A program made the translations under genes and the position numbers. A DNA stretch of 64,000 nucleotides from Agrobacterium vitis (GTDB lineage Bacteria; Pseudomonadota; Alphaproteobacteria; Rhizobiales; Rhizobiaceae), in NCBI RefSeq assembly GCF_013426735.1, contig NZ_AP023272.1:186001-250000 (forward strand). Reading direction: 5' to 3'. Shown here in pieces: positions 1 to 9,915 of the stretch. The notes beneath the pieces are model-generated. The model saw only the letters and a list, made by a program, of their open reading frames with translations. It was not told the DNA's origin and searched no databases. Each line of letters opens with the position of its first letter. Within the stretch, counting starts at the first letter, position 1.

Positions 1-957
1 CCCTCGACCCGGGTCATCGTCGTCGGACGCTATAACGACATCGCTCTTTACCGCGAATTGATGCGCAATGGCGTCTCCGATTATATCGTTGCGCCGGTCA
101 GCATGGCCGACGTCATCGGGGCCTTGTCATCGATCTTCATCGACCCGGACGCCGAGCCGCTGGGGCGCAGCATCGCCTTCATAGGCGCAAAAGGCGGCGT
201 CGGCTCCTCCACCATCGCCCATAATGCCGCCTTCATGATCGCCTCGCTGTTTTCCTCCGAAACCATCCTGGCCGATCTGGACCTGCCCTATGGCACGGCC
301 AATATCGATTTCGACCAAGACCCGGCCCAGGGCGTAGCCGAAGCGGTCTTTGCTCCGGAGCGTCTGGACGAAGTGTTTCTCGATCGCCTGCTGACCTCCT
401 GTTCGCAGAACCTGTCCCTGCTGGCCGCCCCCTCCCTGCTGGACCGGGCCTATGATTTTGAGCGCGGCGCCTTCCTGCCGCTGTTGGAAACCCTGCAACG
501 CAGCGCCCCGGTTGCGGTGCTGGACCTGCCGCATAGTTGGAACGAATGGACGCTGGCGCTGCTGTCGGAAGTGGATGAGATCGTCCTGACCTGCGTGCCG
601 GATCTTGCCAATTTGCGCAACGTCAAGAACCTGCTCGATGCGCTGAAGCGGTTGCGACCGAACGACAAGGCACCGCATCTGATCCTCAATCAGGCTGGCA
701 TGCCGAAACGGCCGGAAATTTCGCCCAGCGATTTTTTCGAACCGCTGGACATGCAGCCAGCCGCGATCATTCCTTTCGATATTCAGCTGTTTGGCAATGC
801 CGCCAATTCTGGCCGGATGATCGCCGAGATCGACGCGAAAAGTCCGACGGCGGAGACGTTCTCGCAGCTCGCCCATCTCATCACCGGACGGGTCAGTATC
901 AAGAAGCCGAAAAAAGCGGGTCTCAGCACGATCTTCGCCATGCTGGCACGCAAGTAA
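1..957 (+). CDS. cpaE: Tad pilus assembly ATPase CpaE (5' end outside window)
   Basis: CpaE localises the Tad/Flp pilus machinery and combines a receiver-like N-terminus with a ParA/MinD-type ATPase domain. The reading frame is open to the first base of the window, so this is the 3' part of the gene: the visible N-terminus (VIVVGRYNDI, then RNGVSDYIVAPV) reads as the end of the receiver-like domain. A deviant Walker A motif, GAKGGVGSST, lies at visible residues 62-71, followed by a DLDLPYGTANIDF switch region and a VLDLP segment typical of CpaE. The stop is followed by a 49-bp gap and cpaF in the same direction, as in cpa/ctp operons. Identity is well supported by motif and context; only the true start is unknown. 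Confidence 0.9.
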   Translation, partial: PSTRVIVVGRYNDIALYRELMRNGVSDYIVAPVSMADVIGALSSIFIDPDAEPLGRSIAFIGAKGGVGSSTIAHNAAFMIASLFSSETILADLDLPYGTANIDFDQDPAQGVAEAVFAPERLDEVFLDRLLTSCSQNLSLLAAPSLLDRAYDFERGAFLPLLETLQRSAPVAVLDLPHSWNEWTLALLSEVDEIVLTCVPDLANLRNVKNLLDALKRLRPNDKAPHLILNQAGMPKRPEISPSDFFEPLDMQPAAIIPFDIQLFGNAANSGRMIAEIDAKSPTAETFSQLAHLITGRVSIKKPKKAGLSTIFAMLARK

Positions 958-1006
958 ACATGCAACCGAGGGCGTCTTTGCACAGGCGCCCGACTGGAAC
1001 GACACA

Positions 1007-2485
1007 ATGTTCGGTAAACGTGGAAATGAAGGGTCTGTAAAGTCCGGTTCCAGCACAGCGGTGCCGGTCTCGGCACTGTCATCGCCCGGCATGCCGGCGT
1101 CTGTGTCGGCCTCTGGACGGATCGAACCGGGCCGCGCCGAGCCACCCAGGCCAGCCGCTCCCACCGATCCCGCTCAGCGTCGTCGCCAGAACCGGACCGA
1201 GGATTATTACGATACCAAGAGCCAAGTTTTTTCGGCGCTGATCGACACGATCGACCTGTCGCAGCTTGCTAAGCTGGACGCGGAAAGCGCGCGCGAGGAA
1301 ATCCGCGATATCGTCAACGATATCATTTCCATCAAGAATTTCGCCATGTCGATTTCCGAGCAGGAAGAACTGCTCGACGACATCTGCAATGACGTGCTGG
1401 GCTACGGCCCGTTGGAACCCTTGCTGGCCCGCGACGATATTTCCGACATCATGGTCAATGGTGCCGGCCAGACCTTTATCGAAGTCGGCGGCAAAACCAT
1501 CGAATCCGAAATCCGGTTTCGCGACAATTCCCAGCTTCTCTCAATATGCCAGCGCATCGTCAGCCAGGTTGGCCGCCGCGTCGATGAGAGCAGCCCGATC
1601 TGCGACGCCCGCCTGCCTGACGGATCGCGCGTCAATGTGATCGCTCCGCCGCTGTCCATTGATGGTCCGGCGCTGACGATCCGTAAATTCAAGAAGGACA
1701 AGCTCAATCTCGACCAATTGGTCAAGTTTGGCGCCATTACGCCGGAAGGCGCGCAGGTCCTGCAAATCATCGGGCGGGTGCGCTGTAATGTGGTGATTTC
1801 CGGCGGCACCGGCTCGGGTAAAACCACCCTGCTCAATTGTCTGACACGCTATATCGACGCCGACGAACGGGTGATTACCTGCGAAGATACGGCAGAATTG
1901 CAATTGCAGCAGCCGCACGTCGTGCGTCTTGAAACGCGCCCGCCGAATATCGAGGGTGAAGGCGAAATCACCATGCGCGATCTCGTCAAGAACTGCCTGC
2001 GCATGCGGCCGGAACGGATCATCGTCGGCGAGGTGCGCGGATCGGAAGTCTTCGACCTGTTGCAGGCGATGAATACCGGCCATGACGGCTCGATGGGCAC
2101 GATCCACGCCAATACGCCGCGCGAATGCCTGAGCCGCATGGAATCGATGATTGCCATGGGCGGCTATTCGCTTCCGGCAAAGACTGTCCGCGAGATTATT
2201 TCGGGCTCGATCGACATTATTATTCAGGCAGCTCGCCTGCGCGACGGCACACGCCGCATCACTCACATTACCGAAGTCGTGGGGATGGAAGGCGATGTGA
2301 TCATCACCCAGGACCTGATGCGTTTTGAAATGGAAGGCGAGGACCTGACCGGCAAGATCATTGGCCGCCATATCTCCACCGGCATCGGCAAGCCACATTT
2401 CTGGGAACGCGCCCGCTATTACAACGAGGAACGGCGCCTGGCGGCGGCGCTCGACGCCATGGAACAGAAAACCGGTGTAGTATAA
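1007..2485 (+). CDS. cpaF: Tad pilus secretion ATPase CpaF (TadA)
   Basis: Hexameric type II/IV secretion ATPase that powers assembly of the Flp/Tad pilus at the inner membrane. The product has 492 residues, normal for the family. The first 65 or so residues are Ser/Pro/Ala-rich and probably disordered. An all-alpha region and the N-terminal domain ([19 protein letters not shown]) follow, then Walker [10 protein letters not shown] near residue 266, the Asp box ([10 protein letters not shown]), Walker B (RIIVGEVRG, near 338) and the His box (GSMGTIHAN, near 364). It lies 49 bp after cpaE and 3 bp before tadB, so it is co-transcribed and probably translationally coupled. Confidence 0.95.
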   Translation: MFGKRGNEGSVKSGSSTAVPVSALSSPGMPASVSASGRIEPGRAEPPRPAAPTDPAQRRRQNRTEDYYDTKSQVFSALIDTIDLSQLAKLDAESAREEIRDIVNDIISIKNFAMSISEQEELLDDICNDVLGYGPLEPLLARDDISDIMVNGAGQTFIEVGGKTIESEIRFRDNSQLLSICQRIVSQVGRRVDESSPICDARLPDGSRVNVIAPPLSIDGPALTIRKFKKDKLNLDQLVKFGAITPEGAQVLQIIGRVRCNVVISGGTGSGKTTLLNCLTRYIDADERVITCEDTAELQLQQPHVVRLETRPPNIEGEGEITMRDLVKNCLRMRPERIIVGEVRGSEVFDLLQAMNTGHDGSMGTIHANTPRECLSRMESMIAMGGYSLPAKTVREIISGSIDIIIQAARLRDGTRRITHITEVVGMEGDVIITQDLMRFEMEGEDLTGKIIGRHISTGIGKPHFWERARYYNEERRLAAALDAMEQKTGVV

Positions 2486-2488
2486 GCC

Positions 2489-3493
2489 ATGACCATCAAT
2501 GTGCTCGCCATCGTGCTTCTTGCAGCCCTCGCGGCGGGATCGCTGGCCTATGTCCTGTTGTTTTCACGGGTGCAAGCCGACAAGAAAACCGCCACACGCC
2601 TCGCCCGGGTGAAAAATGCGGAAGCCGATACCGCCAAAAAACAGGTGGCGCGCGACCGGGTTCAGGAGCTTTCCAAGCGACGCAAGTCCGTGCAGGACAC
2701 GCTGAAGGAAATTGAGCGCAAGCAGAATGAGAAAAACAAGAAAATCTCCAGCCAGTCGCTGAAACAGCGGCTCGGCCAGACCGGCCTTGATATCAGCCTC
2801 ACCCAGTTCAGCATTGCCAGCACCACCCTTGGCCTGGTGTTTTTTTGCCTGTGCTTTATCCTCGGCATGTCCCTGTTTGTGTCCTTGGGTATCGCCTTTA
2901 CGGCGGGCGCTGGCCTGCCGCGCTGGATCGTCAGTTTCCTGATCCGCCGGCGCCAGGAAAAATTCCTGACCGAATTTCCCAATGCGCTGGACGTGATGGT
3001 GCGGTCAATCAAGTCTGGCCTGCCGCTCAATGATTCCTTGAGGATGATTGCCGTCGATGCGCAGGAGCCGGTCAAGACCGAGTTTCGCCGCGTGGTCGAT
3101 GCGCAACAACTGGGCATAACGGTGCCGGAAGCCTGCGGGCGTATGTTCAACTCCATGCCTTTACAGGAGGTCAGCTTCTTTGCCATCGTCATCGCCATTC
3201 AGTCCCAGGCGGGCGGCAATCTCTCCGAAGCCCTGTCCAATCTATCGAAAGTGCTGCGTGAGCGGCGCAAGATGAAAGCCAAGGTCAGCGCCCTGTCCAT
3301 GGAGGCCAAGGCATCAGCGGTCATCATCGGGGCGCTGCCCTTCATCGTCGCCTTTCTCGTCTACATTTCCTCTCCAGCCTATATCATGGTGCTGTTTATC
3401 GACCCGCGCGGCCATATGATTCTGGGGTTCTCGGCTTTCTGGATGTCTATCGGCATTTTCGTCATGCGTAACATGATCAATTTTGACATTTGA
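2489..3493 (+). CDS. tadB: Tad pilus inner-membrane platform protein TadB
   Basis: Polytopic T2SSF-family protein that forms, with TadC, the inner-membrane platform on which CpaF acts. The 334 residues contain an N-terminal membrane segment (about 3-26), a charged Lys/Arg/Gln-rich cytoplasmic stretch (about 30-100), two membrane segments near 105-155, the conserved T2SSF core (FPNALDVMVRSIKSGLPLNDSLR, shortened here to its key pattern of ALD and SGLPL, near 165-190) and two C-terminal membrane segments. The start follows cpaF by three bases. Its stop at 3491-3493 overlaps the Shine-Dalgarno sequence of tadC, which suggests coupling. Confidence 0.92.
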   Translation: MTINVLAIVLLAALAAGSLAYVLLFSRVQADKKTATRLARVKNAEADTAKKQVARDRVQELSKRRKSVQDTLKEIERKQNEKNKKISSQSLKQRLGQTGLDISLTQFSIASTTLGLVFFCLCFILGMSLFVSLGIAFTAGAGLPRWIVSFLIRRRQEKFLTEFPNALDVMVRSIKSGLPLNDSLRMIAVDAQEPVKTEFRRVVDAQQLGITVPEACGRMFNSMPLQEVSFFAIVIAIQSQAGGNLSEALSNLSKVLRERRKMKAKVSALSMEAKASAVIIGALPFIVAFLVYISSPAYIMVLFIDPRGHMILGFSAFWMSIGIFVMRNMINFDI

Positions 3494-3503
3494 GGACGTG
3501 CCA

Positions 3504-4484
3504 ATGTCTACAGATCTTGCCGCCACACTGACCAACCCGACCCTGCTGATCGCCGTATTGGTGGCCATTGCGGTTTTTGCCACCCTTTACACCCTGATTT
3601 CACCGCTGCTGGAGCGGAGTGACCTCAACAAGCGGATGAAGGCCGTATCCTCCGAGCGCGAACTGATCCGCGCTCGTGAGCGGGCCAGAATGAACAGCGA
3701 GGGCGGGCGCGGCAGCCTGCGCAATACCGATAACAGTTCGGCGCGCAAGATCGTCGAGCGTTTCAACCTGCGCAAGGCGCTGGTGGACGACAAGACCATG
3801 GACCGGTTGAAGACCGCCGGCTTGCGCTCCCAAAATGCCCTCAACATGTTTCTGACGGCCCGTTTCCTGCTGCCCTTCCTGTTTCTGGCCCTGGCAACCA
3901 CCTGGATCTTCGCCTTGCACAACATGCAGTCCAGGCCGTTTGCCGTGCGTTTCCTGGCGGCGGTTGTGGCGGGTTATGTCGGCTTTTACCTGCCCAATAT
4001 CTATATTTCCAACCGGATTACCAAACGGCAGCATTCGATCCGCCGGGCCTGGCCCGATGCGCTGGACCTGATGTTGATCTGCGTCGAATCCGGCATGTCG
4101 ATGGAAGCGGCGATGCGGCGCGTCGCCGATGAAATGGCGTCTCAATCTCCGGCGCTGGCCGAGGAAATGGTGCTGACCACAGCGGAACTGTCCTTCCTCC
4201 AGGACCGCCGGACGGCCTATGAAAACCTTGGAAACCGAACCCAGCTGGAAATCGTCAAGTCTGTCTGCCAGGCTTTGATCCAGGCGGAACGCTATGGAAC
4301 GCCGATCGGCCAGGCCCTGCGCGTTCTGGCGCAGGAGGGCCGCGACGAGCGGATGAATGCCGCGGAAAAGAAAGCCGCCGCCCTGCCCCCAAAGCTGACC
4401 GTGCCGATGATCCTGTTTTTCCTGCCGGTGCTGGTCGCCGTTATTCTTGGTCCAGCCGGTATTCGCGTCTCGGACCGGTTCTAA
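3504..4484 (+). CDS. tadC: Tad pilus inner-membrane platform protein TadC
   Basis: Second T2SSF-family platform protein of the Tad pilus. I chose the ATG at 3504 over the upstream TTG at 3483 because GAGG lies about 8 bases before it; this gives 326 residues. Membrane segments lie near residues 12-34, 110-160 and at the C-terminus, and the core motif PDALDLMLICVESGMSM is near residue 188. A highly charged stretch (about 40-90) parallels that of TadB. No tadD-like TPR gene follows. A 19-bp palindrome begins at the stop codon, so the operon appears to end here. Confidence 0.92.
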   Translation: MSTDLAATLTNPTLLIAVLVAIAVFATLYTLISPLLERSDLNKRMKAVSSERELIRARERARMNSEGGRGSLRNTDNSSARKIVERFNLRKALVDDKTMDRLKTAGLRSQNALNMFLTARFLLPFLFLALATTWIFALHNMQSRPFAVRFLAAVVAGYVGFYLPNIYISNRITKRQHSIRRAWPDALDLMLICVESGMSMEAAMRRVADEMASQSPALAEEMVLTTAELSFLQDRRTAYENLGNRTQLEIVKSVCQALIQAERYGTPIGQALRVLAQEGRDERMNAAEKKAAALPPKLTVPMILFFLPVLVAVILGPAGIRVSDRF

Positions 4485-4523
4485 AGCGTGTCGCAGTGAA
4501 TAGGATTCACTGCGACACGCTTT
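4483..4523. repeat. Perfect 19-bp palindrome overlapping the tadC stop
   Basis: Arms at 4483-4501 and 4505-4523 are exact reverse complements around a 3-base loop. The core is GCGTGTCGCAGTGAAT. It starts inside the tadC TAA codon and has only a short T run after it, so it may act as a transcription stop or mRNA 3' end. A related but imperfect palindrome follows (CGTTTCATT at 4552-4560 against AATGAAACG at 4567-4575), with GCGACATGCTTTAG after it. That sequence style is common in intergenic mosaic elements of Rhizobiaceae. Confidence 0.7.
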
Positions 4524-4854
4524 AGCTCTTATTTTGTCGCATGTAGGTTATCGTTTCATTGAGGGCAATGAAACGCGACATGCTTTAGGTATTTTGGTAT
4601 AGCGAAGCGTTTGATGGATATCACAATCCGATACCAGCTGGCGAAACCGTGATCGGCAATGCCAACCTTATGCCCTTTTGCCCACGCGGCGGCCTTCCTA
4701 TATCAGAGATGAAAGGCCCAGCTTTGGGCAGGCGCGCAACGGGCCATCGATTGTTTGTCAGGGATACCGCTCACCGATTTTCCTGAACCGACAAGCTTGA
4801 AAAGGGGACAGGATATCCGGTCCTTCGGCATGGTGTCAGCAAATGGAGATCGAC
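4524..4854. other. Intergenic region after tadC
   Basis: About 330 bases without a supportable gene. The first 60 bases hold the second palindrome noted for the preceding repeat. The rest should contain the promoter of the small exported protein at 4855, but I see no convincing -35/-10 pair. Confidence 0.5.
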
Positions 4855-5232
4855 ATGCAGAACCGAGCAGCAAGATGGATGGCAGCGCTGGTGGCAGCAG
4901 GCTTGACCATGGCCGGGCCGGTTATGGCAGACCAGAACAAGAAGCCCGCTCTGGAGAACTGGTCGCAGCCCTTGAAAGGTTACAAGGACCTGCCCGGCGT
5001 GAAGACACAGGCCGAAATCGACCAGCAAAACCTCCAGCCAAGTTACCGTTGCAAGACCGAGACCGTGCTGATGCAAGGGCGCGGCACCCGCGATTTTCAT
5101 TTTCTCGGCTCCGGCATGCCGCGAACCGTCTATCGCTGCACCACGGATGATGGAATTACCTATACGGGCAGCGAACCGCCACGTACCGGTGCATGGTTGC
5201 CGGGAATCAATCCGAGAGACGTCGGAGAATAA
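4855..5232 (+). CDS. Small exported protein of unknown function
   Basis: I do not recognise the family. The ATG at 4855 is preferred to the one at 4843 because GGAGA lies 5 bases before it. The 125-residue product begins with a signal peptide (RAARWMAALVAAGLTMAG, cleaved near AMA/D at about residue 26). The mature part of about 100 residues is hydrophilic, has two cysteines (SYRCKTE and VYRCTTD) spaced to form a disulfide, and ends with a Pro/Gly-rich tail. A periplasmic location is likely. It stands alone between tadC and a strong terminator, so context gives no functional hint. Confidence 0.75.
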   Translation: MQNRAARWMAALVAAGLTMAGPVMADQNKKPALENWSQPLKGYKDLPGVKTQAEIDQQNLQPSYRCKTETVLMQGRGTRDFHFLGSGMPRTVYRCTTDDGITYTGSEPPRTGAWLPGINPRDVGE

Positions 5233-5263
5233 GCACTCAAACAAAGAAAAAACGCTAAAAACA

Positions 5264-5289
5264 AAAAAGCCCGGCGAACCGGGCTTTTT
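5264..5289. terminator. Rho-independent terminator, probably bidirectional
   Basis: An 11-bp perfect stem (AAAAAGCCCGG / CCGGGCTTTTT) encloses a CGAA tetraloop and carries A/T runs on both sides. It lies 31 bases after the stop of the exported-protein gene and beyond the 3' end of the convergent tRNA-Leu gene, so it can serve both. Confidence 0.9.
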
Positions 5290-5326
5290 GTATTCATAAA
5301 CCAAATCAAAGATTTGGCTTGGGAAT

Positions 5327-5413
5327 TGGTGCCCAGAAGAGGACTCGAACCTCCACACCCTTTCGAGTACCAGCACCTGAAGCTGGCGCGTCTACCAATT
5401 CCGCCATCTGGGC
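5327..5413 (-). tRNA. tRNA-Leu (anticodon CAG)
   Basis: On the minus strand an 87-base class II tRNA runs from GCCCAGA to the encoded CCA. The acceptor stem GCCCAGA pairs with TCTGGGC, the anticodon arm CCAGC-TTCAGGT-GCTGG gives CAG, a long variable arm follows, and the T arm contains GGTTCGAGTCC. It reads CUG leucine codons, which are abundant in this GC-rich genome. Confidence 0.97.
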
Positions 5414-5808
5414 GACGAGGAGGGATTTAGTAGGCCAGCCCGCGCCTGTCAACACGGTTTTTGAAGTTTTCATGTCAGGACCGATTTTTTTCCGATTGCC
5501 TCTATCCCGTTCATTTTGCAGCATCATTCAACATTCGCCCAAGCGCCTGAATCTAGAGGTTTTAATAGGGATAACCCACCACACAGAAAAAAAACTGGCG
5601 CCAATAAATGATTCATCTAATATACAAAGCGATCTCGCCCGAAAGACTGAGTTTTTGATAGGTGCAAGCGCAAGACAGATGGAATCATGTCGCCAGAGAA
5701 ATTGCCTTGCCTTGAAATCGTCCCCACCCTCGAAGCTTGGGCCTTGAAGCTTGGGCGAGGAGATTTATGTAATTCGGCATGTCCGGTTTTAGTGTGAGGA
5801 GGCGTAGA
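5414..5808. other. Intergenic region between tRNA-Leu and the BA14K-like gene
   Basis: About 395 bases of lower GC than the surroundings, with no supportable gene. Open frames across it (one reads through the tRNA) have no ribosome-binding site and no recognisable product. The promoter of tRNA-Leu must lie on the minus strand at its left side. Confidence 0.5.
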
Positions 5809-6222
5809 ATGCCATTGTTCCGCAATACCTTGGCTGGGGTTGCGTTCGCCGTTGTCGGCAGCCTGCCCGCTGTCGCCTCGGCGACCATGCCATTTGCCGT
5901 AGACCCGCCGAGTGGCGCCTCATCCCAGGTCATCGATATCCGCTATGTCTGCGATGTCTATGGTTGTTATGATCGGCCCGATTACGGCAGGCCACCACCG
6001 CCGCCGCCAGGTTATTACCGGCCAGTCCCACCGCCGCCGCCACCTGGCTACTATCGCCCAGCACCTCCACCACCGGGTTACTACCGTCCAGCGCCACCGC
6101 CGCGGGTATCGAACCGCCATGTCCGCTGGTGCATGGACCGTTATCGGTCCTATGATCCACAAACCAACCGCTATATTGCCGGGGATGGCCGCATGCGGGT
6201 CTGCCGCTCACCATTCCGATGA
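5809..6222 (+). CDS. BA14K-like exported protein with Pro/Tyr repeats
   Basis: The ATG at 5809 is chosen because AGGAGG ends seven bases before it; the product has 137 residues. It has a signal peptide (LAGVAFAVVGSLPAVASA), then a central segment of tandem PPPGYYRP units (about residues 58-100), and a C-terminus with the BA14K pattern (WCMDRYRSYDPQTNRYI...CR). BA14K proteins are small envelope-associated alphaproteobacterial proteins, some reported as immunoreactive or lectin-like in Brucella. Function here is inferred only from that family. The repeats are in-frame DNA repeats (CCGCCGCCACC-type) and probably vary in number between strains. Confidence 0.75.
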   Translation: MPLFRNTLAGVAFAVVGSLPAVASATMPFAVDPPSGASSQVIDIRYVCDVYGCYDRPDYGRPPPPPPGYYRPVPPPPPPGYYRPAPPPPGYYRPAPPPRVSNRHVRWCMDRYRSYDPQTNRYIAGDGRMRVCRSPFR

Positions 6223-6263
6223 TTTATACGAAGATTCATTGAAAATGACACTTCGTATTCCAT

Positions 6264-6310
6264 TTGAAAATATCTCAAGCCTCTGGCGCATTTGAGATAT
6301 TTTCAATTTT
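6264..6310 (+). terminator. Terminator of the BA14K-like gene
   Basis: A perfect 15-bp inverted repeat (6264-6278 against 6292-6306, core AAAATATCTCAA) is followed by TTTTTC, 41 bases after the stop codon. Confidence 0.75.
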
Positions 6311-6384
6311 TCAAGTCGAGGATGCGTGAGCATCTTCGAGACTTGGTATTAAGCGTCTGACTGTGTTGAAAACCTGAGAAACGC

Positions 6385-6414
6385 AAAACCCCTCGAAATA
6401 TTCGAGGGGTTTTT
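6385..6414. terminator. Terminator of the pheT end, possibly bidirectional
   Basis: A 13-bp stem, AAAACCCCTCGAA at 6385-6397 against its complement at 6401-6413, has a 3-base loop and flanking A/T runs. It lies 58 bases past the pheT stop on the minus strand. Confidence 0.85.
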
Positions 6415-6472
6415 ACAATCACGATAAAAACAGCGGGACAAAGCTCCCGCCACCTGGCCCTGAAGACAGGTG

Positions 6473-8911
6473 TCAGGCGCGTAGCGCACCGCCTGTGGTT
6501 TTCTCCACATTGCCGACGATCTTCTTGGTCAGCGCGTCAAAATCCTCATCGGTCAGGGTCTTATCCGATGGTTGGATCAGCACTTCGATGGCAACCGATT
6601 TCTTGCCTTCGCCAACGCTTGCCCCCTCAAACACGTCAAACACGTTGACGCCCGTGATCAGCTTGCGGTCGGCGCTGGTGGCGGCCTTGATGATTGCGCC
6701 CGCTTCGACAGAGCGTTCAACCACAAAGGCAAAATCGCGCTTCACCATCTGCAAGGGCGAGAGATCCAGTGCTGGCTTGGTGCGAGTGGGTTTTTTCTTC
6801 GGCTCCTGCATGGCATCGAGATAAATCTCGAAACCGCAGAGCGCACCGGAAACATCCAATGCTGCCAGCGTCTTGGGGTGGAACTCGCCAAAGTAGCCGA
6901 GCACGACCTTTGGACCCATCTTGATGGTGCCGGAGCGGCCCGGATGGTACCATTCCGGCCCACCCTGCTCGATCTGCACATTGCCCATCGGCAGGCCGCA
7001 GGCTTCCAGCACGGCCAGCGCATCCGCCTTGGCGTCATAGACATCCACTGGCTTGCCGCCGCCCTTTGTGGTGTTGGACCACATACGACCAGCACCTGCC
7101 AGCGATGCCGTACCACGGCGCACGCCGCCTGCCGCGCGGCGCTGACCTTCTGGCGTATCGCCTTCATAGGTGCCGGAGACTTCGAAAATCGCCACATCGC
7201 CAAAGCCACGGTCGGCATTGCGTTGGGCAGCGGTGAGCAGGCCCGGCAGCAGCGATGGGCGCATGTCGGACATATCGGCTGCAATCGGGTTAACCAGCTT
7301 CAACTCCGGCTTGCCACCGCCAAACAAGGCGGCCTGTTCTGCCGAAATGAATGACCATGTGACGGCTTCCATCATCCCACGGCTGGCCAGCGCCCGCTTG
7401 GCTGTGCGGGTGCGGATCTGCAAGGTGGTCAGGATTTTGGTGTTGACCGCGCTCATGGAGGGCAGCGGCTCTGGCGTGATCTTATCCATGCCATGCATCC
7501 GCATAACCTCTTCGACCAGATCGGCCTTACCGTCCACATCTGGCCGCCATGATGGCACAGCCACCTTGACCACGTCGCCCTCGCCCGACACCTCAAAGCC
7601 AAGGCCAGTAAGGATGGAGCGGGATTCATCGGTGGAGACATTCAGCCCGGTGAGGCGCTTGACTTCTGAGAATGGGAAATCAACCAGCTTCTTCGTGTGG
7701 CCCTGATAGCCAACCACCTTGGCGCTCGCAGCCACACCGCCGCACATGTCCAGCACCAGTTCGGTGGTGCGCTCAAGGCCGGGGATCATATATTCAGGGT
7801 CAACACCGCGCTCAAACCGATAGCGGGCATCGGTGATGATACCGAGCGAGCGGCCCGATTTGGCAATGTTGATCGGGTCCCACAGGGCCGATTCGATCAG
7901 CACATTACTGGTGTTTTCATCGCAGCCGGAATGCTCGCCGCCCATGATGCCGCCAATGGATTCAACGCCCCCGGATTCTAAGCCATTGTCATCAGCAATC
8001 ACCACGGTGTTGGGTGTCAGCTTATAGGTGCGGGTGTCCAGCGCGAGAATTTCCTCGCCATCCTTGGCACGGCGAACCGTGAGCGCACCCTTCACCTTAT
8101 CGGCATCAAACACATGCATGGGGCGACCTTGATCGAAGGTCATGTAATTGGTCACATCCACCAGCGCCGAGATCGGGCGAAGGCCGATGGCAAGCAGCCG
8201 CTTTTGCATCCAGACCGGGCTTGGACCATTTTTCACACCGCGCACGAGGCGATAAGCAAAGCCGGGGCACAGCTTGGCATCATCCAGCTCCAGTTTGACC
8301 TCAACCGAGGTCTCACCTTCTACCGCAAAGCTTGGAGCTTTTGGCTGCTTCAACGTGCCAAGGCCGGAGGCGGCCAGATCACGGGCAATGCCGAAAATGC
8401 TGGTGCAATCGGGCCGGTTGGGCGTGAGATTAATCTCGATGACCGGATCATCAATGCCTGCATAGGCGGCGAAAGAGGTACCGACAGGCGCATCATCCGG
8501 CAGATCGATAATGCCATCATGATTGTCAGACATGTTGAGCTCTTTTTCAGAACACATCATGCCATGGCTCTCGACGCCACGAATATTGCCCACCGCCAGC
8601 GTCACATCCAGCCCCGGCACATACATGCCCGGACGGCCAAACGCGCCAATCAAGCCTGCCCGCGCATTCGGCGCGCCGCAAACCACCTGAACAGGTTTAC
8701 CATCACCAGCATCGACCGAGAGAACTTTCAGACGATCGGCAGACGGATGCTTTTCCGCGCTCAAAATCTTGGCAATCACAAACGGCTTATAGGCCGCCTT
8801 GTCATCAACATCCTCAACTTCAAGGCCAATGGCGGTAAGGCGCTCGCAGACCTGATCCAGCGTGGCATCGGTGTCCAGATGGTCTTTCAACCAGGAGAGT
8901 GTGAATTTCAT
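6473..8911 (-). CDS. pheT: Phenylalanyl-tRNA synthetase beta subunit
   Basis: The beta chain of the alpha2beta2 PheRS enzyme in the cytoplasm; it binds tRNA-Phe and edits mischarged Tyr. The 812 residues are normal for the subunit. In order: the EMAP/OB-fold tRNA-binding domain ([20 protein letters not shown], near 52-72), the B3/B4 editing region, B5, the catalytic-like core ([18 protein letters not shown] near 460), and the C-terminal ferredoxin-fold anticodon-binding domain ([17 protein letters not shown] near 720). It is the last gene of a run starting at pheS, but four small genes separate the two subunits. Confidence 0.97.
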   Translation of the reverse strand: MKFTLSWLKDHLDTDATLDQVCERLTAIGLEVEDVDDKAAYKPFVIAKILSAEKHPSADRLKVLSVDAGDGKPVQVVCGAPNARAGLIGAFGRPGMYVPGLDVTLAVGNIRGVESHGMMCSEKELNMSDNHDGIIDLPDDAPVGTSFAAYAGIDDPVIEINLTPNRPDCTSIFGIARDLAASGLGTLKQPKAPSFAVEGETSVEVKLELDDAKLCPGFAYRLVRGVKNGPSPVWMQKRLLAIGLRPISALVDVTNYMTFDQGRPMHVFDADKVKGALTVRRAKDGEEILALDTRTYKLTPNTVVIADDNGLESGGVESIGGIMGGEHSGCDENTSNVLIESALWDPINIAKSGRSLGIITDARYRFERGVDPEYMIPGLERTTELVLDMCGGVAASAKVVGYQGHTKKLVDFPFSEVKRLTGLNVSTDESRSILTGLGFEVSGEGDVVKVAVPSWRPDVDGKADLVEEVMRMHGMDKITPEPLPSMSAVNTKILTTLQIRTRTAKRALASRGMMEAVTWSFISAEQAALFGGGKPELKLVNPIAADMSDMRPSLLPGLLTAAQRNADRGFGDVAIFEVSGTYEGDTPEGQRRAAGGVRRGTASLAGAGRMWSNTTKGGGKPVDVYDAKADALAVLEACGLPMGNVQIEQGGPEWYHPGRSGTIKMGPKVVLGYFGEFHPKTLAALDVSGALCGFEIYLDAMQEPKKKPTRTKPALDLSPLQMVKRDFAFVVERSVEAGAIIKAATSADRKLITGVNVFDVFEGASVGEGKKSVAIEVLIQPSDKTLTDEDFDALTKKIVGNVEKTTGGALRA

Positions 8912-9003
8912 GAATCAGTCTTCCGTATCGTCGGTTTTGTGTCCATTCCCAGACAAAACACACAGGCATCCATTTTCATTCATATTTCGGAATTCGCGGC
9001 ACT

Positions 9004-9636
9004 TCACCCCATCGACTTCGCCATAAAATCGTGAGGATTCGGCGGAAGCTCACGCGCCACGGTAAAAAGTCTGGACAGAAGCGAAGCGTAACCACGGGCA
9101 TCATCAATCGCATGATGCGTGTGCGGATGATTGCCCAACCAATCTGGCGGCAGCTTGACCCTGGCATCATGCGGATTAGTTCTGCCAAAGACGCCAGATG
9201 TATAGGTGCCTATATCAAGGGGGCTTGCATTGAAAATGCACCGCCCCCAATAGCCCACATCCAGCACAAAGCAGCCTGCAAAGTCGCGCAAGTAACGATC
9301 AATCCAAAACCCGTCAAACATCAGCGGTCGCGCAGCAAAGGCCCGAATTCCATCAAAACTTTCTACCCAGTCAGCATAGCGCTTCATCACCTGCTCAGGC
9401 TCTTCAGCATTGCTGGTTGCGGCTTCCCAAGCTTGCGGATGTTTCGCCCACCAATTCATGGTGCCTTTGTCGGCAACGCGACCAGGCCGTGGCTTAAGAA
9501 CACCTTCGAACTCGCCGCAAAGCACGCCATCTTCCCGCAACACGACTGTTGCGAAACTCAGCATCGAATGCAGCGCTGGATCAGGGCCATCTGTTTCGAT
9601 GTCCGTGACGAAATAATAAGCGGGCTTTTGCTCCAT
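9004..9636 (-). CDS. DEDD-type 3'-5' exonuclease-like protein
   Basis: RNase T/DnaQ-like fold, probably a 3'-5' exonuclease. The 210 residues show the Exo I motif DIETDG (D12, E14), an Exo II-like segment LMFDGFWIDRYL with candidate Asp near 108, and an Exo III-like HHAIDDARGYA near 178-188, so all DEDDh residues appear present. The ATG at 9636 is preferred; a GTG at 9639 sits next to the upstream stop (TGA-GTG-ATG), and the arrangement implies coupling. The substrate is unknown: it could be an oligoribonuclease-like RNA trimming enzyme or a small proofreading-type DNase. A 92-bp gap separates it from pheT downstream. Confidence 0.78.
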   Translation of the reverse strand: MEQKPAYYFVTDIETDGPDPALHSMLSFATVVLREDGVLCGEFEGVLKPRPGRVADKGTMNWWAKHPQAWEAATSNAEEPEQVMKRYADWVESFDGIRAFAARPLMFDGFWIDRYLRDFAGCFVLDVGYWGRCIFNASPLDIGTYTSGVFGRTNPHDARVKLPPDWLGNHPHTHHAIDDARGYASLLSRLFTVARELPPNPHDFMAKSMG

Positions 9637-9639
9637 CAC

Positions 9640-9915
9640 TCAGGCCACCTTCTGCGGAGCGGTCGCCCCCGGTGCTTTCCAGCCAAGGAGCAACGCCTTG
9701 ACAGAAACGCCTTCATCCAACTCAGGCCACCAGACACCAGAAAACTCCAGCTCAATCTCCGCTCGCTGCGCTACGCTGGCCTTATCCAGAAACGGATACC
9801 ACCAGAGCGGCGCACGAATTTGCCGCCCATCTGCCAGTGTTACATAGACAAAAAGGGAATCGCAGACCGCCGACACAGGCCGCATCTCTTCGGTTTCAAA
9901 TTCCAAAGAAGTCAT
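9640..9915 (-). CDS. DUF2442-like small protein
   Basis: A 91-residue protein with the DUF2442 pattern: a strand-rich start (SLFVYVTLADGRQIRAPLWWYPFLDKA) and a WPELDEGVSVKALLLG motif near the C-terminus. The ATG at 9915 is used because GGAGAG precedes it and because this leaves only a 20-bp overlap with the upstream DUF4160 gene. From recollection, DUF2442 and DUF4160 genes often sit side by side and are suspected toxin-antitoxin-like pairs. That role is inference; nothing catalytic is visible. Confidence 0.7.
   Translation of the reverse strand: MTSLEFETEEMRPVSAVCDSLFVYVTLADGRQIRAPLWWYPFLDKASVAQRAEIELEFSGVWWPELDEGVSVKALLLGWKAPGATAPQKVA

Noticed and set aside
127..1164. 345-codon minus-strand frame opposite cpaE/cpaF
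   Set aside because: Antisense shadow of a clearly conserved coding strand; Gln/Arg/Gly-rich product typical of shadow frames in GC-rich DNA.
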